In this document: positions 52,387-62,031 of the stretch, piece by piece
Position numbering within the stretch: position 1 is the first letter of the stretch
Layout: every line of letters begins with the position of its first letter
Assembly: GCF_016741775.1 (NCBI RefSeq)
Contig: NZ_JAERRK010000005.1
Span: forward strand, 186,001-250,000
Length of the DNA stretch: 64,000 nt
Direction of reading: 5' to 3'
Source of the DNA: Streptomyces actinomycinicus
GTDB lineage: Bacteria; Actinomycetota; Actinomycetes; Streptomycetales; Streptomycetaceae
Notes under the pieces: generated by a model
What the model saw: only the letters and a program-made list of their open reading frames with translations
Told to the model about the DNA's origin: nothing
Database searches by the model: none
Program-made: the position numbers and the translations under genes

Positions 52387-55025
52387 GCCGGGTCTCCTTC
52401 ACTGCTGTCACTGCGCGTCTCGGGTTCCGGGGCGGAGCCGCGTCCTGGCTGCCTGCCACCGCCGCGTGCCCAGCCGTCGCGGTAGGCCGTCATGCGGTCT
52501 CGTACGAGTTCGGGGGTGCGGCGGTCCTCGCCGTGCCGTACGGGCTGCTCGGCCGGCTCCTCGGCGCGCCGCGCACGCAGTTGCGGGGCGAGGCTCGCCT
52601 GGCGCACCCGGCGCGGGAGGTCTCCGGAGGGCTCGGAGCCGTCCGACGGGCGGTGCAGCCTCAAGGTGGTGACTCCGGGGGGCGGGGGCTGGTCGGCCGT
52701 GTCCTGGGCGACGGGCCTGGTGGCGTGCGGGCCCGGGCCGTCGGCGAGCGGGCCGGAGCCGGTCGGGTGCGGGCCGGAGCCGGTCGGGTGCGGGCCGGAG
52801 CCGGTCGGGTGCGGGCCGGAGCCGGTCGGGTGCGGGCCCGGGTCCGTGGCGTGCGGACCCGGGCCGGTGACCGCGAGGGCGGGCCGGTCGGACCGGGCGG
52901 TGACCGCCTCCTGGGCCGGGGCGGCGGCGGGCACGCGCGCGTAGGCACGCTCCTCCGCGGGGCGTGCATGCTCGTCCTGGCGGGCGGAACGTTCCGCCGA
53001 ACCGCTGTGCAGCAGGGCCGTCGGCACCAGGACGACGGCGGTGGTGCCTCCGTAGGGGGACGTGCGCAGGTGCACCTTGATCCCGTGACGCGAGGCGAGC
53101 CTGCTGACCACGAAGAGTCCGAGCCGGTCGCTGTCGAACAGGTCCAGTGCCTCGGACTGTTCGATGCGCCGGTTGGCCTCGGCGAGGGTGTCGGCGCCCA
53201 TGCCGAGTCCGCGGTCCTCGATCTCCAGGGCGTAGCCGTTGCCGACGGGTTCACCGGTGACGTGCACGCGCGTGTGGGGCGGGGAGAACTGGGCGGCGTT
53301 CTCGACGAGTTCGGCCAGCAGGTGGGTGAGGTCGGCGACCGCGGCCCCGATGACATGGGCCTCGGGGAGCTGGCGCACCTCCACGCGCGCGTAGTCCTCG
53401 ACCTCCGACACGGCGGCGCGCACGACGTCGGTCAGCGAGACGGGGATGCGCCAGGCCCGGCCGGGTGCGGCGCCGGAGAGGATGATCAGGCTCTCCGCGT
53501 GGCGCCGCATGCGGGTGGTCAGGTGGTCCAGGCGGAAGAGGTCACTCAGCTCGTCGGGGTCGTCGGAGCGCCGTTCCATGCTGTCCAGGAGGCTGAGCTG
53601 GCGGTGTACCAGGACCTGGCTGCGGCGCGCGAGGTTGACGAAGACCCCGGAGATGCCGCTGGCGAGTTCGGCGCGTTCCACGGCGGCGCGCAGGGCGGCG
53701 CGGTGCACGGTGGTCAGGGCTTCCGCGACCTGGCCGGTCTCGTCGTCGGCGGGGGGCCCGGCGGGCGCCTCGGACCGGATGTCGATCTCCTCGCCCGCAC
53801 GCAGTTTCCGCATCGCTTCCGGGAGTTTGCGGCGTGCGATCTCCAGCGCGTCGTTGCGCAGGCTCACGAGTTCCACCACGAGGGCCCGGCCGATACGGAC
53901 GGAGATGACGAGCGAGGCGGCGACGGCGGCGAGGCCGAGGAGCACGGCGGCGCCGGCGGGGCTGATCAGCCCGCGCGCGACGGGGTCGGCGCGGCCCGCG
54001 ACGGCGTGGCCCGTGCCCGCCGCGATGGTTCGCATGCCGTCCTGCACGCGCGCGTGGTCGGCGTGCCAGGCGGCCGGCAGTGCCGTGCCGGACGATGTGG
54101 CGGCGAGGATCTCGTCCTCGGCGGCGCCGAGCCCGGTGTAGGCGCGGCCGGACGCGAGATCGTGCCAGGCGGCGCGCTGCGCGGACGGCAGGTCGGCGAC
54201 GGCCGCCTCGGTCAGGGCACGACGTGCGGCCACGGCGGAGCCGAACAGCTGCCGTCGCTCGCCCTGCAGCCCGCCGACGGTGCGCGCGCCGCCGAGTACG
54301 GCGTCTTCCTGGGCCAGCGCCTCGGCGGCCCGGGAGAATTCGAGGAGCACGCGCGTGTCGGAGCCGACGTCCGCCTGCTGGACACCGGCGAGGGCACCGT
54401 CCACGGCGAAGGCCCCGCCGATCGTCTCCGTGTACCGCGTGTAGACCTCGGCCCAGCCGGCCTCGTGGTCGAGTACCGCCGTCCGCAGCGTGCGCAGCCG
54501 TTCGGCGCCGGTGACGAACGCGCGGAGGCGTCCGGAGACGCCGGCGGGCAGTTCCTGGCTGTCGGCGACCGTGGTGTCGTGGCCGAGCCGCAGCTTGGCC
54601 ACGGCCCGGTCGGAACGGGCCGTCAGGCTGCGGAGGTCGGCCTCGTTCCCGATGCCGATGACATAGCGCACGGCCGCGCCGCGCTCGGCCTGCAGCGCGG
54701 TGACCGCCGCGGCCACGGGGGTGCGCAGTTCGGCCTCGACCCGCTGGGACTGGCGCAGCCGGGCGACGTCCTGGGCCGTGCTGACCGTGGCGTACGCCCA
54801 CAGGGCGAGCAGGGAGACGACGGGCACCATCAGCAGGCTGACCACTTTGGCGCGCACGGTACGGGGTCGCAGGTGCCGGCGGCTCCCACGCGCGCGTGCC
54901 GCTTTCGGCGGTGTGCCGAACGGGCGGTCGGTGTCCTCGTCGGCCGGCGGTCCGGCATGGGCGCGGCGTCCGCGCGGCGGGTGTGCCGGGGGGACCGTTG
55001 TGTCGGGTGTACGGGGTGGGCGCAT
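52383..55025 (-). CDS. cvnA: Conservon sensor histidine kinase CvnA (NIT domain)
   Basis: This is an 880-residue sensor. A membrane helix (VVSLLMVPVVSLLALWAY, near residue 65) precedes a nitrate/nitrite-type sensing domain (to about 350). A second helix (GAAVLLGLAAVAASLVI) is followed by a HAMP-like linker and then the kinase core: LDHLTTRMRRHAESLIILSG, N box LVENAAQFSPP, G box IEDRGLGMGAD and G2 VVSRLASRHGIKVHLR. The C-terminus is a long disordered tail with in-frame 21-bp repeats. ATG 55025 follows GAGGAGG; it ends inside CvnB's start codon. The MHYT sensor gene 47 bp upstream is probably part of the operon. Confidence 0.9.
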   Translation of the reverse strand: MRPPRTPDTTVPPAHPPRGRRAHAGPPADEDTDRPFGTPPKAARARGSRRHLRPRTVRAKVVSLLMVPVVSLLALWAYATVSTAQDVARLRQSQRVEAELRTPVAAAVTALQAERGAAVRYVIGIGNEADLRSLTARSDRAVAKLRLGHDTTVADSQELPAGVSGRLRAFVTGAERLRTLRTAVLDHEAGWAEVYTRYTETIGGAFAVDGALAGVQQADVGSDTRVLLEFSRAAEALAQEDAVLGGARTVGGLQGERRQLFGSAVAARRALTEAAVADLPSAQRAAWHDLASGRAYTGLGAAEDEILAATSSGTALPAAWHADHARVQDGMRTIAAGTGHAVAGRADPVARGLISPAGAAVLLGLAAVAASLVISVRIGRALVVELVSLRNDALEIARRKLPEAMRKLRAGEEIDIRSEAPAGPPADDETGQVAEALTTVHRAALRAAVERAELASGISGVFVNLARRSQVLVHRQLSLLDSMERRSDDPDELSDLFRLDHLTTRMRRHAESLIILSGAAPGRAWRIPVSLTDVVRAAVSEVEDYARVEVRQLPEAHVIGAAVADLTHLLAELVENAAQFSPPHTRVHVTGEPVGNGYALEIEDRGLGMGADTLAEANRRIEQSEALDLFDSDRLGLFVVSRLASRHGIKVHLRTSPYGGTTAVVLVPTALLHSGSAERSARQDEHARPAEERAYARVPAAAPAQEAVTARSDRPALAVTGPGPHATDPGPHPTGSGPHPTGSGPHPTGSGPHPTGSGPLADGPGPHATRPVAQDTADQPPPPGVTTLRLHRPSDGSEPSGDLPRRVRQASLAPQLRARRAEEPAEQPVRHGEDRRTPELVRDRMTAYRDGWARGGGRQPGRGSAPEPETRSDSSEGDPA
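52750..52833. repeat. In-frame 21-bp tandem repeat in the cvnA tail
   Basis: Four identical 21-bp units (52750-52770, 52771-52791, 52792-52812, 52813-52833) encode GPHPTGS-type heptapeptides (PHPTGSG) in the tail of the kinase; related GPHAT units flank them. The period is a multiple of three, so copy-number change keeps the frame. Confidence 0.9.
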
Positions 55026-55072
55026 GGCCTCCTCGCTCGGGACGTGGTCGGTGCGCTCGGGCCGGGGTCCCG

Positions 55073-55846
55073 CTAGCGGGCGACGCTCTCGACGGGTCGC
55101 TGTGCGGAGGCGGAGGCCTCGCGCTCGTCGGCCGTGGGCGAGAGGGCGACGAACGCCGAGGTGATGAAGAGGTAGGACCCGAGACCGACGGCGAGGGGGA
55201 AGATGAACTGCATCGCCGTGGCCCCGGGCAGGAGATCGCCGGACGGTTCCACCCGCACGCTCACCGCGAACATCCCGGTGTAGTGCATGCTGCTGACGGC
55301 CGCTCCCATGACGAGGGAGGCGACGGTGACCGCGAGGGGTGACTTGATGTTGAGTCCGGCCCACAGGGCCGCGGTCGCCGCGACCACGGCGATCAGCACC
55401 GACAGTCCGACGAGGACGGGGTCGTACGTGATGTCTCCGTGCAGCCGGACCGCCGCCATGCCCAGGTAGTGCATGCTGGCGACGCCGAGACCGGTGGTGA
55501 GTCCGCCGAGGAAGAGCGCGCGGTTGCGGTCGCGGCTGTAGCCGACGGCGAAGACGCCGGCGCAGACGACGACCATGGCGCCGAGGAGGCTGAGGATGGT
55601 CAGCGGCACGTCGTAGTGGATGTCGGTGCCGCTGACGCGGAAGCCGAGCATGGCCATGAAGTGCATGGTCCAGATGCCCGTCCCGATCGCGGTGGCCGCG
55701 GTGACGAGCCAGTTGCGGCGCGAACGGCCGGTGGCGGCGAGCGCGCGGACGGTGCAGCGCAGTCCGAGCGCGGCGCCCGCGCAGGCCATCAGGTACGACA
55801 GCGCGGGGGTCAGCCAGCCGAAGGCGGCGTGGTCCAGGTGTCCCAT
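55073..55846 (-). CDS. MHYT-domain membrane sensor
   Basis: This 257-residue protein with seven or so membrane helices carries three MHYT-type motifs: MHFMAM (about 61), MHYLGM and MHYTGM, as in the MHYT family proposed to bind copper and sense O2, CO or NO. The C-terminus is a short cytoplasmic tail, with no output domain. It lies 47 bp before cvnA on the same strand, so it probably feeds the conservon kinase or is expressed with it. ATG 55846 is the start. It is divergent from the methyltransferase. Confidence 0.87.
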   Translation of the reverse strand: MGHLDHAAFGWLTPALSYLMACAGAALGLRCTVRALAATGRSRRNWLVTAATAIGTGIWTMHFMAMLGFRVSGTDIHYDVPLTILSLLGAMVVVCAGVFAVGYSRDRNRALFLGGLTTGLGVASMHYLGMAAVRLHGDITYDPVLVGLSVLIAVVAATAALWAGLNIKSPLAVTVASLVMGAAVSSMHYTGMFAVSVRVEPSGDLLPGATAMQFIFPLAVGLGSYLFITSAFVALSPTADEREASASAQRPVESVAR

Positions 55847-55989
55847 GGCCCCGGGACGCTAGCCGGGGCAGGGGCGCGCGAAGGGGGCGCATTTCGAAAG
55901 GTGTTGGAATATGACACAGAGATGCGACGGAACGATCGCGTCCCGCTCGAACATGCGCACAGCAGCATCCCTCATGGCGGTGAGGAATC

Positions 55990-56610
55990 ATGCGGAACAT
56001 GAGCGACGACCACACACATGTCCACACACACGTCCAGGAGTTCTTCACCGCGCGGGCGGCCGGCTGGGACGCCCGCTTCCCTGACGACGGCCCCGCCTAC
56101 GCGACCGCCGTGTCCGGCCTCGGGCTGCGGGAGGGCGACCGCGTGCTGGACGCCGGCTGCGGTACGGGGCGCGCCCTGCCGCCCCTGCGGGCCGCCGTGG
56201 GCGCCTCCGGGCTGGTGCTGGGCGCCGATGTGACCCCGGCGATGCTCCAGGCCGCCGTACGGGCCGGCAGGGACCGTGACGGGCGTCTGCTGCTTGCGGA
56301 CGTCGCCGCGCTGCCGCTCGGTGCGGGAGCCCTGGACGCCGTGTTCGCCGCCGGACTGATCGCCCACCTTCCGCGCCCGGCGGACGATCTGCGGGAGCTG
56401 GGCCGTGTGGTACGGCCGGGCGTCACGCTCGCGCTCTTCCATCCCGTCGGCCGCGCCGCCCTGGCGGCACGCCAGGGCCGCCGGATCACCCCGGACGACC
56501 TGCGGGCCCGGCCCAACCTCGGTCCGCTCCTGGCCCGTTCGGGATGGCGCATGACGTCGTACGTCGACGAGGACGCCCGTTTCCTGGCGCTCGCCGTCCG
56601 CGAGGCCTGA
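55990..56610 (+). CDS. Class I SAM-dependent methyltransferase
   Basis: This 206-residue enzyme has motif I VLDAGCGTGRALPPLRAAVG for S-adenosylmethionine. GADVTPAMLQAAV is motif II, LLLADVAALPLGAGALDAVF motif III, and LRELGRVVRPGVTLALFHPV motif IV. The N-terminus HTHVHTHVQEFF is His-rich. The acceptor is unknown. ATG 55990 has GAGGA 5 nt before; ATG 55999 is possible. It is monocistronic and divergent from the MHYT gene. Confidence 0.87.
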   Translation: MRNMSDDHTHVHTHVQEFFTARAAGWDARFPDDGPAYATAVSGLGLREGDRVLDAGCGTGRALPPLRAAVGASGLVLGADVTPAMLQAAVRAGRDRDGRLLLADVAALPLGAGALDAVFAAGLIAHLPRPADDLRELGRVVRPGVTLALFHPVGRAALAARQGRRITPDDLRARPNLGPLLARSGWRMTSYVDEDARFLALAVREA

Positions 56611-56773
56611 CGACGGGGCGCATCGGCCCGCCTCCCGAACCGGCCCCCGGGCCGGAGGTCGGCACGAGCCGGCGTAAGCGCTTCACCGCGCCGTCCCCCT
56701 TCTGCCGCCGGAACTCCAACTCTACGTTGAACAGAAGCAGATGGGTGATCGGCGCTGTCCCGATCGGGAGAGG

Positions 56774-57079
56774 ATGGTCCACGTGTTCGACCTGATCCGC
56801 AGGTACACCAGCAGGCTCCGCACCGCCGCGCCCGCGCGGCCGGCCCGTTCCGGCGAGCGGCGCGCGCACAACTTGTTCGAAGCGGCGGCGGTCTATGTGG
56901 TGGCCCGCGCGGAGGACGACCAGGACGGCGTCGAGGAAGCGGCGGCCTGGGTGTCGCCGGAGGCGCTGTCGTTCGGGGTGAGCGAGCTGGCCTGCCGGGC
57001 GGTCGTCGCCCTCGCCCGGGAGCGGGAGGAAACGCCCGACTCGGTCGCCCGCGATCTCCTCGGGCTGCCCGCGGCCTGA
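56774..57079 (+). CDS. Small conserved helical protein
   Basis: This 101-residue protein reads MVHVFDLIRRYTSRLRTAAP, LFEAAAVYVVARAEDDQDGV and SFGVSELACRAVVALARERE and is predicted mainly helical. It has no recognised family or membrane segment. ATG 56774 has GGGAG 3 nt before; GTG 56783 is the alternative. I do not recognise a function. It stands between the methyltransferase and the 57223 gene on the same strand. Confidence 0.6.
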   Translation: MVHVFDLIRRYTSRLRTAAPARPARSGERRAHNLFEAAAVYVVARAEDDQDGVEEAAAWVSPEALSFGVSELACRAVVALAREREETPDSVARDLLGLPAA

Positions 57080-57222
57080 GCGGAACACCACTCTCCGGAT
57101 GTGGTCGTTTCGCCCCTGTCCAGGCGGAAACCTGCAGCTCCGCGTGGTGTCGGCAGTCGTGACAAGGGGCGTGCGCTCGCACTAGGGTGCGCGCCGATGG
57201 ACGAACCACTGGGGAGGCAGGG

Positions 57223-58092
57223 ATGGCCGGGACGGACGATGAGGCCGTCGCCGCCGCGGACGATGCGCTGTATGTGCTGACGGCGGTGCTGTTGACGCCG
57301 GCGCAGTTCCCGAGCGTGCTGGGCGACGACTACCCGGAGGCGTGCGCGGCACTGGGCCTCGCACCTCGCGCCGACGGGTACGGCCTGGTCCTGGGCCAGG
57401 ACGGCGACGGTGCCCGCTGGACGGTCGTGATCGACGACGTCTCGCTGGTCGCGGTGGCGATCGCGTCCTGGGACTGTGGCATGGAGTACGAGCTGTCCCC
57501 GGACGAGCGCGCGGTCGTGACGGCCCTGCCGGGGTGGCCCCTGGCCGTCGCCGTCGCGGCACCCGGCGTGCCCGCCCCGCACGACCCGGCCCCCGAGACG
57601 GCGGACGTGCCGGCGCTGTGCCCGCCGGACACCAGCGCGTGGGGGCCGGCCCAGCGCCGGCTGGGCGCCGACGAGATCGCGTTGCAGTGGGCGGCCTGGC
57701 GCGAGCAGATCGACGACGCCACGTTCACCGCACCTTCCGCACCGGCCGCCCCCGTCGAGCCCGCGGAGGCCGGGGGAACCGCGCCGGGGGACGTGAACGG
57801 CGCCGACGGCGCGGCGGCGGGCGGCCATGCCGGGATCCGCCGGGTGCTCGCGGAGGCCCGTGCGTACGTCGACTCGCCGCCGCCGCTCGGCCGGGTGCGC
57901 TCGTCCTTCGCCCCGGGCGAGGCCCGTACGCTGCGCGCCGACGGCCCCGGCTGGTCGATCGTGGCCCGCACGGACGACATCGCGTTCGTCCTGCTCGACG
58001 ACGAACCCGGCGAGGTCCTGCCGGTCGGCCGCGGACCGGAACTGCCGGGCCTGCTGGCGGCGCTCGACAAGATGGCCGTCCGGCCCCTCTGA
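57223..58092 (+). CDS. Hypothetical soluble protein
   Basis: This 289-residue acidic protein is rich in Ala/Pro in the middle (APSAPAAPVEPAEAGG-type linker near 185). It has two globular parts: residues 1-130 with DDALYVLTAVLLTPAQFPSV and DGYGLVLGQDGDGARWTVVI, and 215-289 with DGPGWSIVARTDDIAFVLLD and GRGPELPGLLAALDKMA. No catalytic or DNA-binding motif is recognised. ATG 57223 follows GGGGAGG; ATG 57187 would extend it by 12 residues. Downstream is a region of inverted and direct repeats. Confidence 0.7.
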   Translation: MAGTDDEAVAAADDALYVLTAVLLTPAQFPSVLGDDYPEACAALGLAPRADGYGLVLGQDGDGARWTVVIDDVSLVAVAIASWDCGMEYELSPDERAVVTALPGWPLAVAVAAPGVPAPHDPAPETADVPALCPPDTSAWGPAQRRLGADEIALQWAAWREQIDDATFTAPSAPAAPVEPAEAGGTAPGDVNGADGAAAGGHAGIRRVLAEARAYVDSPPPLGRVRSSFAPGEARTLRADGPGWSIVARTDDIAFVLLDDEPGEVLPVGRGPELPGLLAALDKMAVRPL

Positions 58093-58166
58093 GCAGGGCC
58101 GGACGGACGGCACGCCGCGCACCGGCCGCCGGGAACCGCGCCCCAGGGAGCGGCGGGGCCCGGTCC

Positions 58167-58247
58167 GTCGGGCCGGCGCGGGCGGTCGGGCCGGCGCGGG
58201 CGGTCGCAGCCGGGCCGTCTGCCCGCGCCGGCCCGACGGCCCGGCTG
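58167..58247. repeat. Overlapping, mutually exclusive hairpin arms
   Basis: GTCGGGCCGGCGCGGGC occurs at 58167-58183 and 58185-58201, and its reverse complement at 58221-58237. A second perfect inverted repeat, CAGCCGGGCCGTC (58207-58219) and GACGGCCCGGCTG (58235-58247), shares bases with the right arm of the first. The two stems cannot fully form together. They lie between the convergent 57223 and 58346 genes, so a terminator role is plausible. Confidence 0.75.
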
Positions 58248-58328
58248 CGGCTCCCTCGCGTACGCGGGCAGACACCCGGGCTGCGGCTCCCTCGCGTACG
58301 CGGGCAGACACCCGGGCTGCGGCTCCCC
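58244..58328. repeat. 36-bp direct repeat
   Basis: Two identical 36-bp copies (58244-58279 and 58280-58315) start GCTGCGGCTCCCTCGCGTAC. A third copy begins at 58316 and decays after 13 bp. They lie just downstream of the leftward small membrane-protein gene at 58346. There are no spacers, so this is not CRISPR. Confidence 0.9.
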
Positions 58329-58345
58329 GAGGGTGCGCGGGTGCC

Positions 58346-58528
58346 TCAGCGACCGATCTCCTTGCGGCCGATCCGGCGCAGCCTGCGCCGCTGCGAGGGG
58401 TCCAGGGCCAGGTATGCGGCCGCCGGAACGCCCACCACTATCAGGAACGCCACCCACCAGGGCAGCCATATGAGCAGGACCAGCCCGACCGCCACGCCCC
58501 CTGCGGCGATCTTCGCGTTCATGGACAT
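58346..58528 (-). CDS. Small 60-residue membrane protein
   Basis: This protein reads MSMNAKIAAGGVAVGLVLLI, continues through WLPWWVAFLIVVGVPAAAYL and ends ALDPSQRRRLRRIGRKEIGR. It has two close hydrophobic segments (8-20 and 24-40) and a strongly basic tail, as in small PMP3-like membrane proteins. I do not name a family. ATG 58528 has GGAGG 7 nt upstream; a frame reaching 59137 is antisense to the helicase remnant and not used. Confidence 0.75.
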   Translation of the reverse strand: MSMNAKIAAGGVAVGLVLLIWLPWWVAFLIVVGVPAAAYLALDPSQRRRLRRIGRKEIGR

Positions 58529-58735
58529 GAGCGTCGCCTCCTTCGCGGCCCCTGCCGCTCTCTGATCTGAGAACGGCGCCCCGCGCCCCACGGTTCCGGA
58601 CCTCGCCCCTGAGACATCCCCGAGGCACTCCCCTAGTGGCCTCCGGCGGCTGCCGGGGCGCTGTCCGCGCGCGACGCATCGTGCTCTTCCGTCCGGTACC
58701 CCCGGCGGCCGCGGCCGAGTAGTCAAATCTGAGAA

Positions 58736-59175
58736 GTGCGCAGAGCTGTGACGATCGAGGCACGCGCGCGTGTGGCGCTCACCGGCACTCCGGTGGACAA
58801 CGACCTCACGGAGCTGTGGGCGATCCTCGACTGGACGGCGCCCGGCCACCTGCTCGGCCGCCTCGGCTCCTTCCGCGCGCGCTACGCGCAGCCCGTCGAA
58901 GGCGGCCGGGACCCCGCCGCCGCGCGACGGCTCGCCCGGCTCGTCGGGCCGTTCCTGCTGCGGCGCCGCAAGTCCGACCCGGGCATCGCCCCCGAGCTTC
59001 CACCGAAGACCGAGACGGATCCCACCCGGTGGCGCTGACCGCGGAACAGACGGGACGGTACGAGGCCGCTCAGGACGCCGCACGACTGGCCTGCGGGCCG
59101 GCCCCAGCCGAGCCCGCGACCGCACTGGCCTCGACACGGCTCGGTACGGAGGGCGGTGTGACGCAAGGGTTCTGA
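58736..59175 (+). pseudogene. SNF2 helicase remnant
   Basis: Residues ARVALTGTPVDNDLTELWAI, GRLGSFRARYAQPVEGGRDP, LARLVGPFLLRRRKSDPGIA and PELPPKTETD match the central part of SNF2/DEAD-like helicases, around motif III (TGTPVEN) and the adjacent linker. The frame breaks after KTETD; the next family block (PVALTAEQTGRYEAAQDAA) continues in another frame to 59175. The ATPase start (Walker A and DEAH) and the second helicase lobe are absent. The fragment lost both ends and carries a frameshift, so it is dead. Confidence 0.85.
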
Positions 59176-59306
59176 CGTGCCGTCACCACGGGAGCGGCAC
59201 GATCCGACGAGCGGTGGACGCCGGCCGTTCATCCCGCGGTCGTGCCGCGTTCCTCCCGGGGCCCAAATCTGGCCGCTGTCAGAGTCCTTGCCCCTCAGGA
59301 GGCCCG

Positions 59307-60647
59307 ATGTCCCCGTACGCCGCCGGCCGGCGCCGCGTCCACCGTTCCCTGGCCACGGGCCTTCCGCTGGCCCTCGCCGCCGTCCTCGTGGCCACGGAGA
59401 CGGCCACGGCGGCGCAGTCGGAGGACGCCCGTGTCATCCGCACGGCCACGCTCGGTGAGATCCCCCTGGGCACGTTCAGCAACGCGCTGCTGCCGGGCGG
59501 TGTGGCCGACGACCGCGGGGTGAAGCTCGGCGGCATAGGCAGCGACATCTATCCGGCGGGCCGCAGGGGCGAGTACTGGACGGTGACCGACCGTGGCCCC
59601 AACGGCCAGATCAAGGTGGACGGCAAGAAGCGCCGCACCTTCCCCGTGCCGGGTTTCGACCCCGCGATCGTGAAGATCCGGGTCGCCGGCGACGAGGTCG
59701 ACGTCATCGACGCGATCCCGCTGACCACGTCCTCCGGGAAGGCCGTCACCGGACTGCCGGACCAGAAGACTCGTGACGAGGCGCCGTACTCCTACGACGC
59801 CGGCACGCCGCTGTCGTACGACCCGAACGGTCTGGACACCGAGGGCATCGTGCGGGCCGCGGACGGGACGTTCTGGCTCGTGGACGAGTACGGGCCCTCG
59901 CTCGTGCACGTCTCCGCGCGCGGGAAGGTGATCGCCCGCTACGTGCCCGAGGGGCTCGGACTGACCGGCGCGGACTACCCGGTGGTGGAGGCGCTGCCGT
60001 CGATCTTCCTGCACCGCAAGATCAACCGGGGCTTCGAGGGGCTGGCCCAGCTGCCAGGCGGTGACCTGGTGCTGGCTCTGCAGAGCCCCCTCTCGCTGCC
60101 GGACGGGGATGCCGGGGACGCATCCCGCACCACCCGCCTGCTGCGTTTCTCGCCGCGCAGCAAGGCCGTCACCGCCGAGTACGCCTACCGCTTCGACCCG
60201 GTGAACGTGGTCGACCCCGGCGAGGACGACACCTCGGAGCTGAAGATCTCGTCCGTGGTGGCGGTGGGCGGTGACCGGCTGCTCGTCGAGGAGCGGACGG
60301 ACAGGACGGCCCGGCTGCAGCTGGTCGAGCTGCGGCACCGCTCCGACATCCTGGGCGAGCGCTGGGACGACGACACGACGTCCCCTTCGCTGGAGCAGCT
60401 GGAGGATCCGGCGACCGCGGGGGTGCCGGTACTGTCCAAGCGGCTCCTGGTCGACCTGGGCCAGGTGGCCGGGGTGCCCGGCAAGATCGAGGGCATCGCG
60501 CGCGTGGATCGCGACACGCTCGCACTGATCAACGACAACGACTTCGGGATGACCGACGGGACGGGCGCGTTCGACGCGCAGGGCCGCCTGATCGACAGCG
60601 GCGTGAAGACGACCGTGACGTACGTACGGCTGCCGCGCCGGCGGTGA
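59307..60647 (+). CDS. Secreted phytase-like esterase
   Basis: This 446-residue exported protein of the esterase-like-activity-of-phytase family (PF13449) has a signal peptide VHRSLATGLPLALAAVLVAT. Beta-propeller motifs follow: LLPGGVADDRGVKLGGIGSD, REYWTVTDRGPNG, DTEGIVRAADGTFWLVDEYG and KINRGFEGLAQLPGGDLVLA. The name reflects homology and a proposed phosphodiesterase-like activity; true phytate hydrolysis is not shown. ATG 59307 follows AGGAGG. Confidence 0.85.
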   Translation: MSPYAAGRRRVHRSLATGLPLALAAVLVATETATAAQSEDARVIRTATLGEIPLGTFSNALLPGGVADDRGVKLGGIGSDIYPAGRRGEYWTVTDRGPNGQIKVDGKKRRTFPVPGFDPAIVKIRVAGDEVDVIDAIPLTTSSGKAVTGLPDQKTRDEAPYSYDAGTPLSYDPNGLDTEGIVRAADGTFWLVDEYGPSLVHVSARGKVIARYVPEGLGLTGADYPVVEALPSIFLHRKINRGFEGLAQLPGGDLVLALQSPLSLPDGDAGDASRTTRLLRFSPRSKAVTAEYAYRFDPVNVVDPGEDDTSELKISSVVAVGGDRLLVEERTDRTARLQLVELRHRSDILGERWDDDTTSPSLEQLEDPATAGVPVLSKRLLVDLGQVAGVPGKIEGIARVDRDTLALINDNDFGMTDGTGAFDAQGRLIDSGVKTTVTYVRLPRRR

Positions 60648-60666
60648 CCTCCCGCCCGCGGGCGGC

Positions 60667-60706
60667 AGCGGGGCCGGGATGAGCTGATGCTCGTCCCGGC
60701 CCCGCT
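60667..60706. terminator. Strong intrinsic terminator
   Basis: AGCGGGGCCGGGATGAGC (60667-60684) and GCTCGTCCCGGCCCCGCT (60689-60706) pair over 18 bp with one G-U wobble around TGAT. The hairpin lies between the convergent phytase-like and xylA genes. Confidence 0.9.
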
Positions 60707-60710
60707 CCGT

Positions 60711-61967
<1,257 letters not shown>

Positions 61968-62031
61968 GACCGCAAGGCGTCTTCTGCAACCCACCGCACG
62001 TCCCGCCGAGCCGCGGGAGAGGGAGAACCCG

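Noticed and set aside
52533..55076. 847-codon plus-strand frame
   Set aside because: It is antisense to cvnA and contains the repeat region; no recognisable domain.
58244..58328. 36-bp direct repeats considered as CRISPR
   Set aside because: The units are directly adjacent with no spacers and no cas gene is near.
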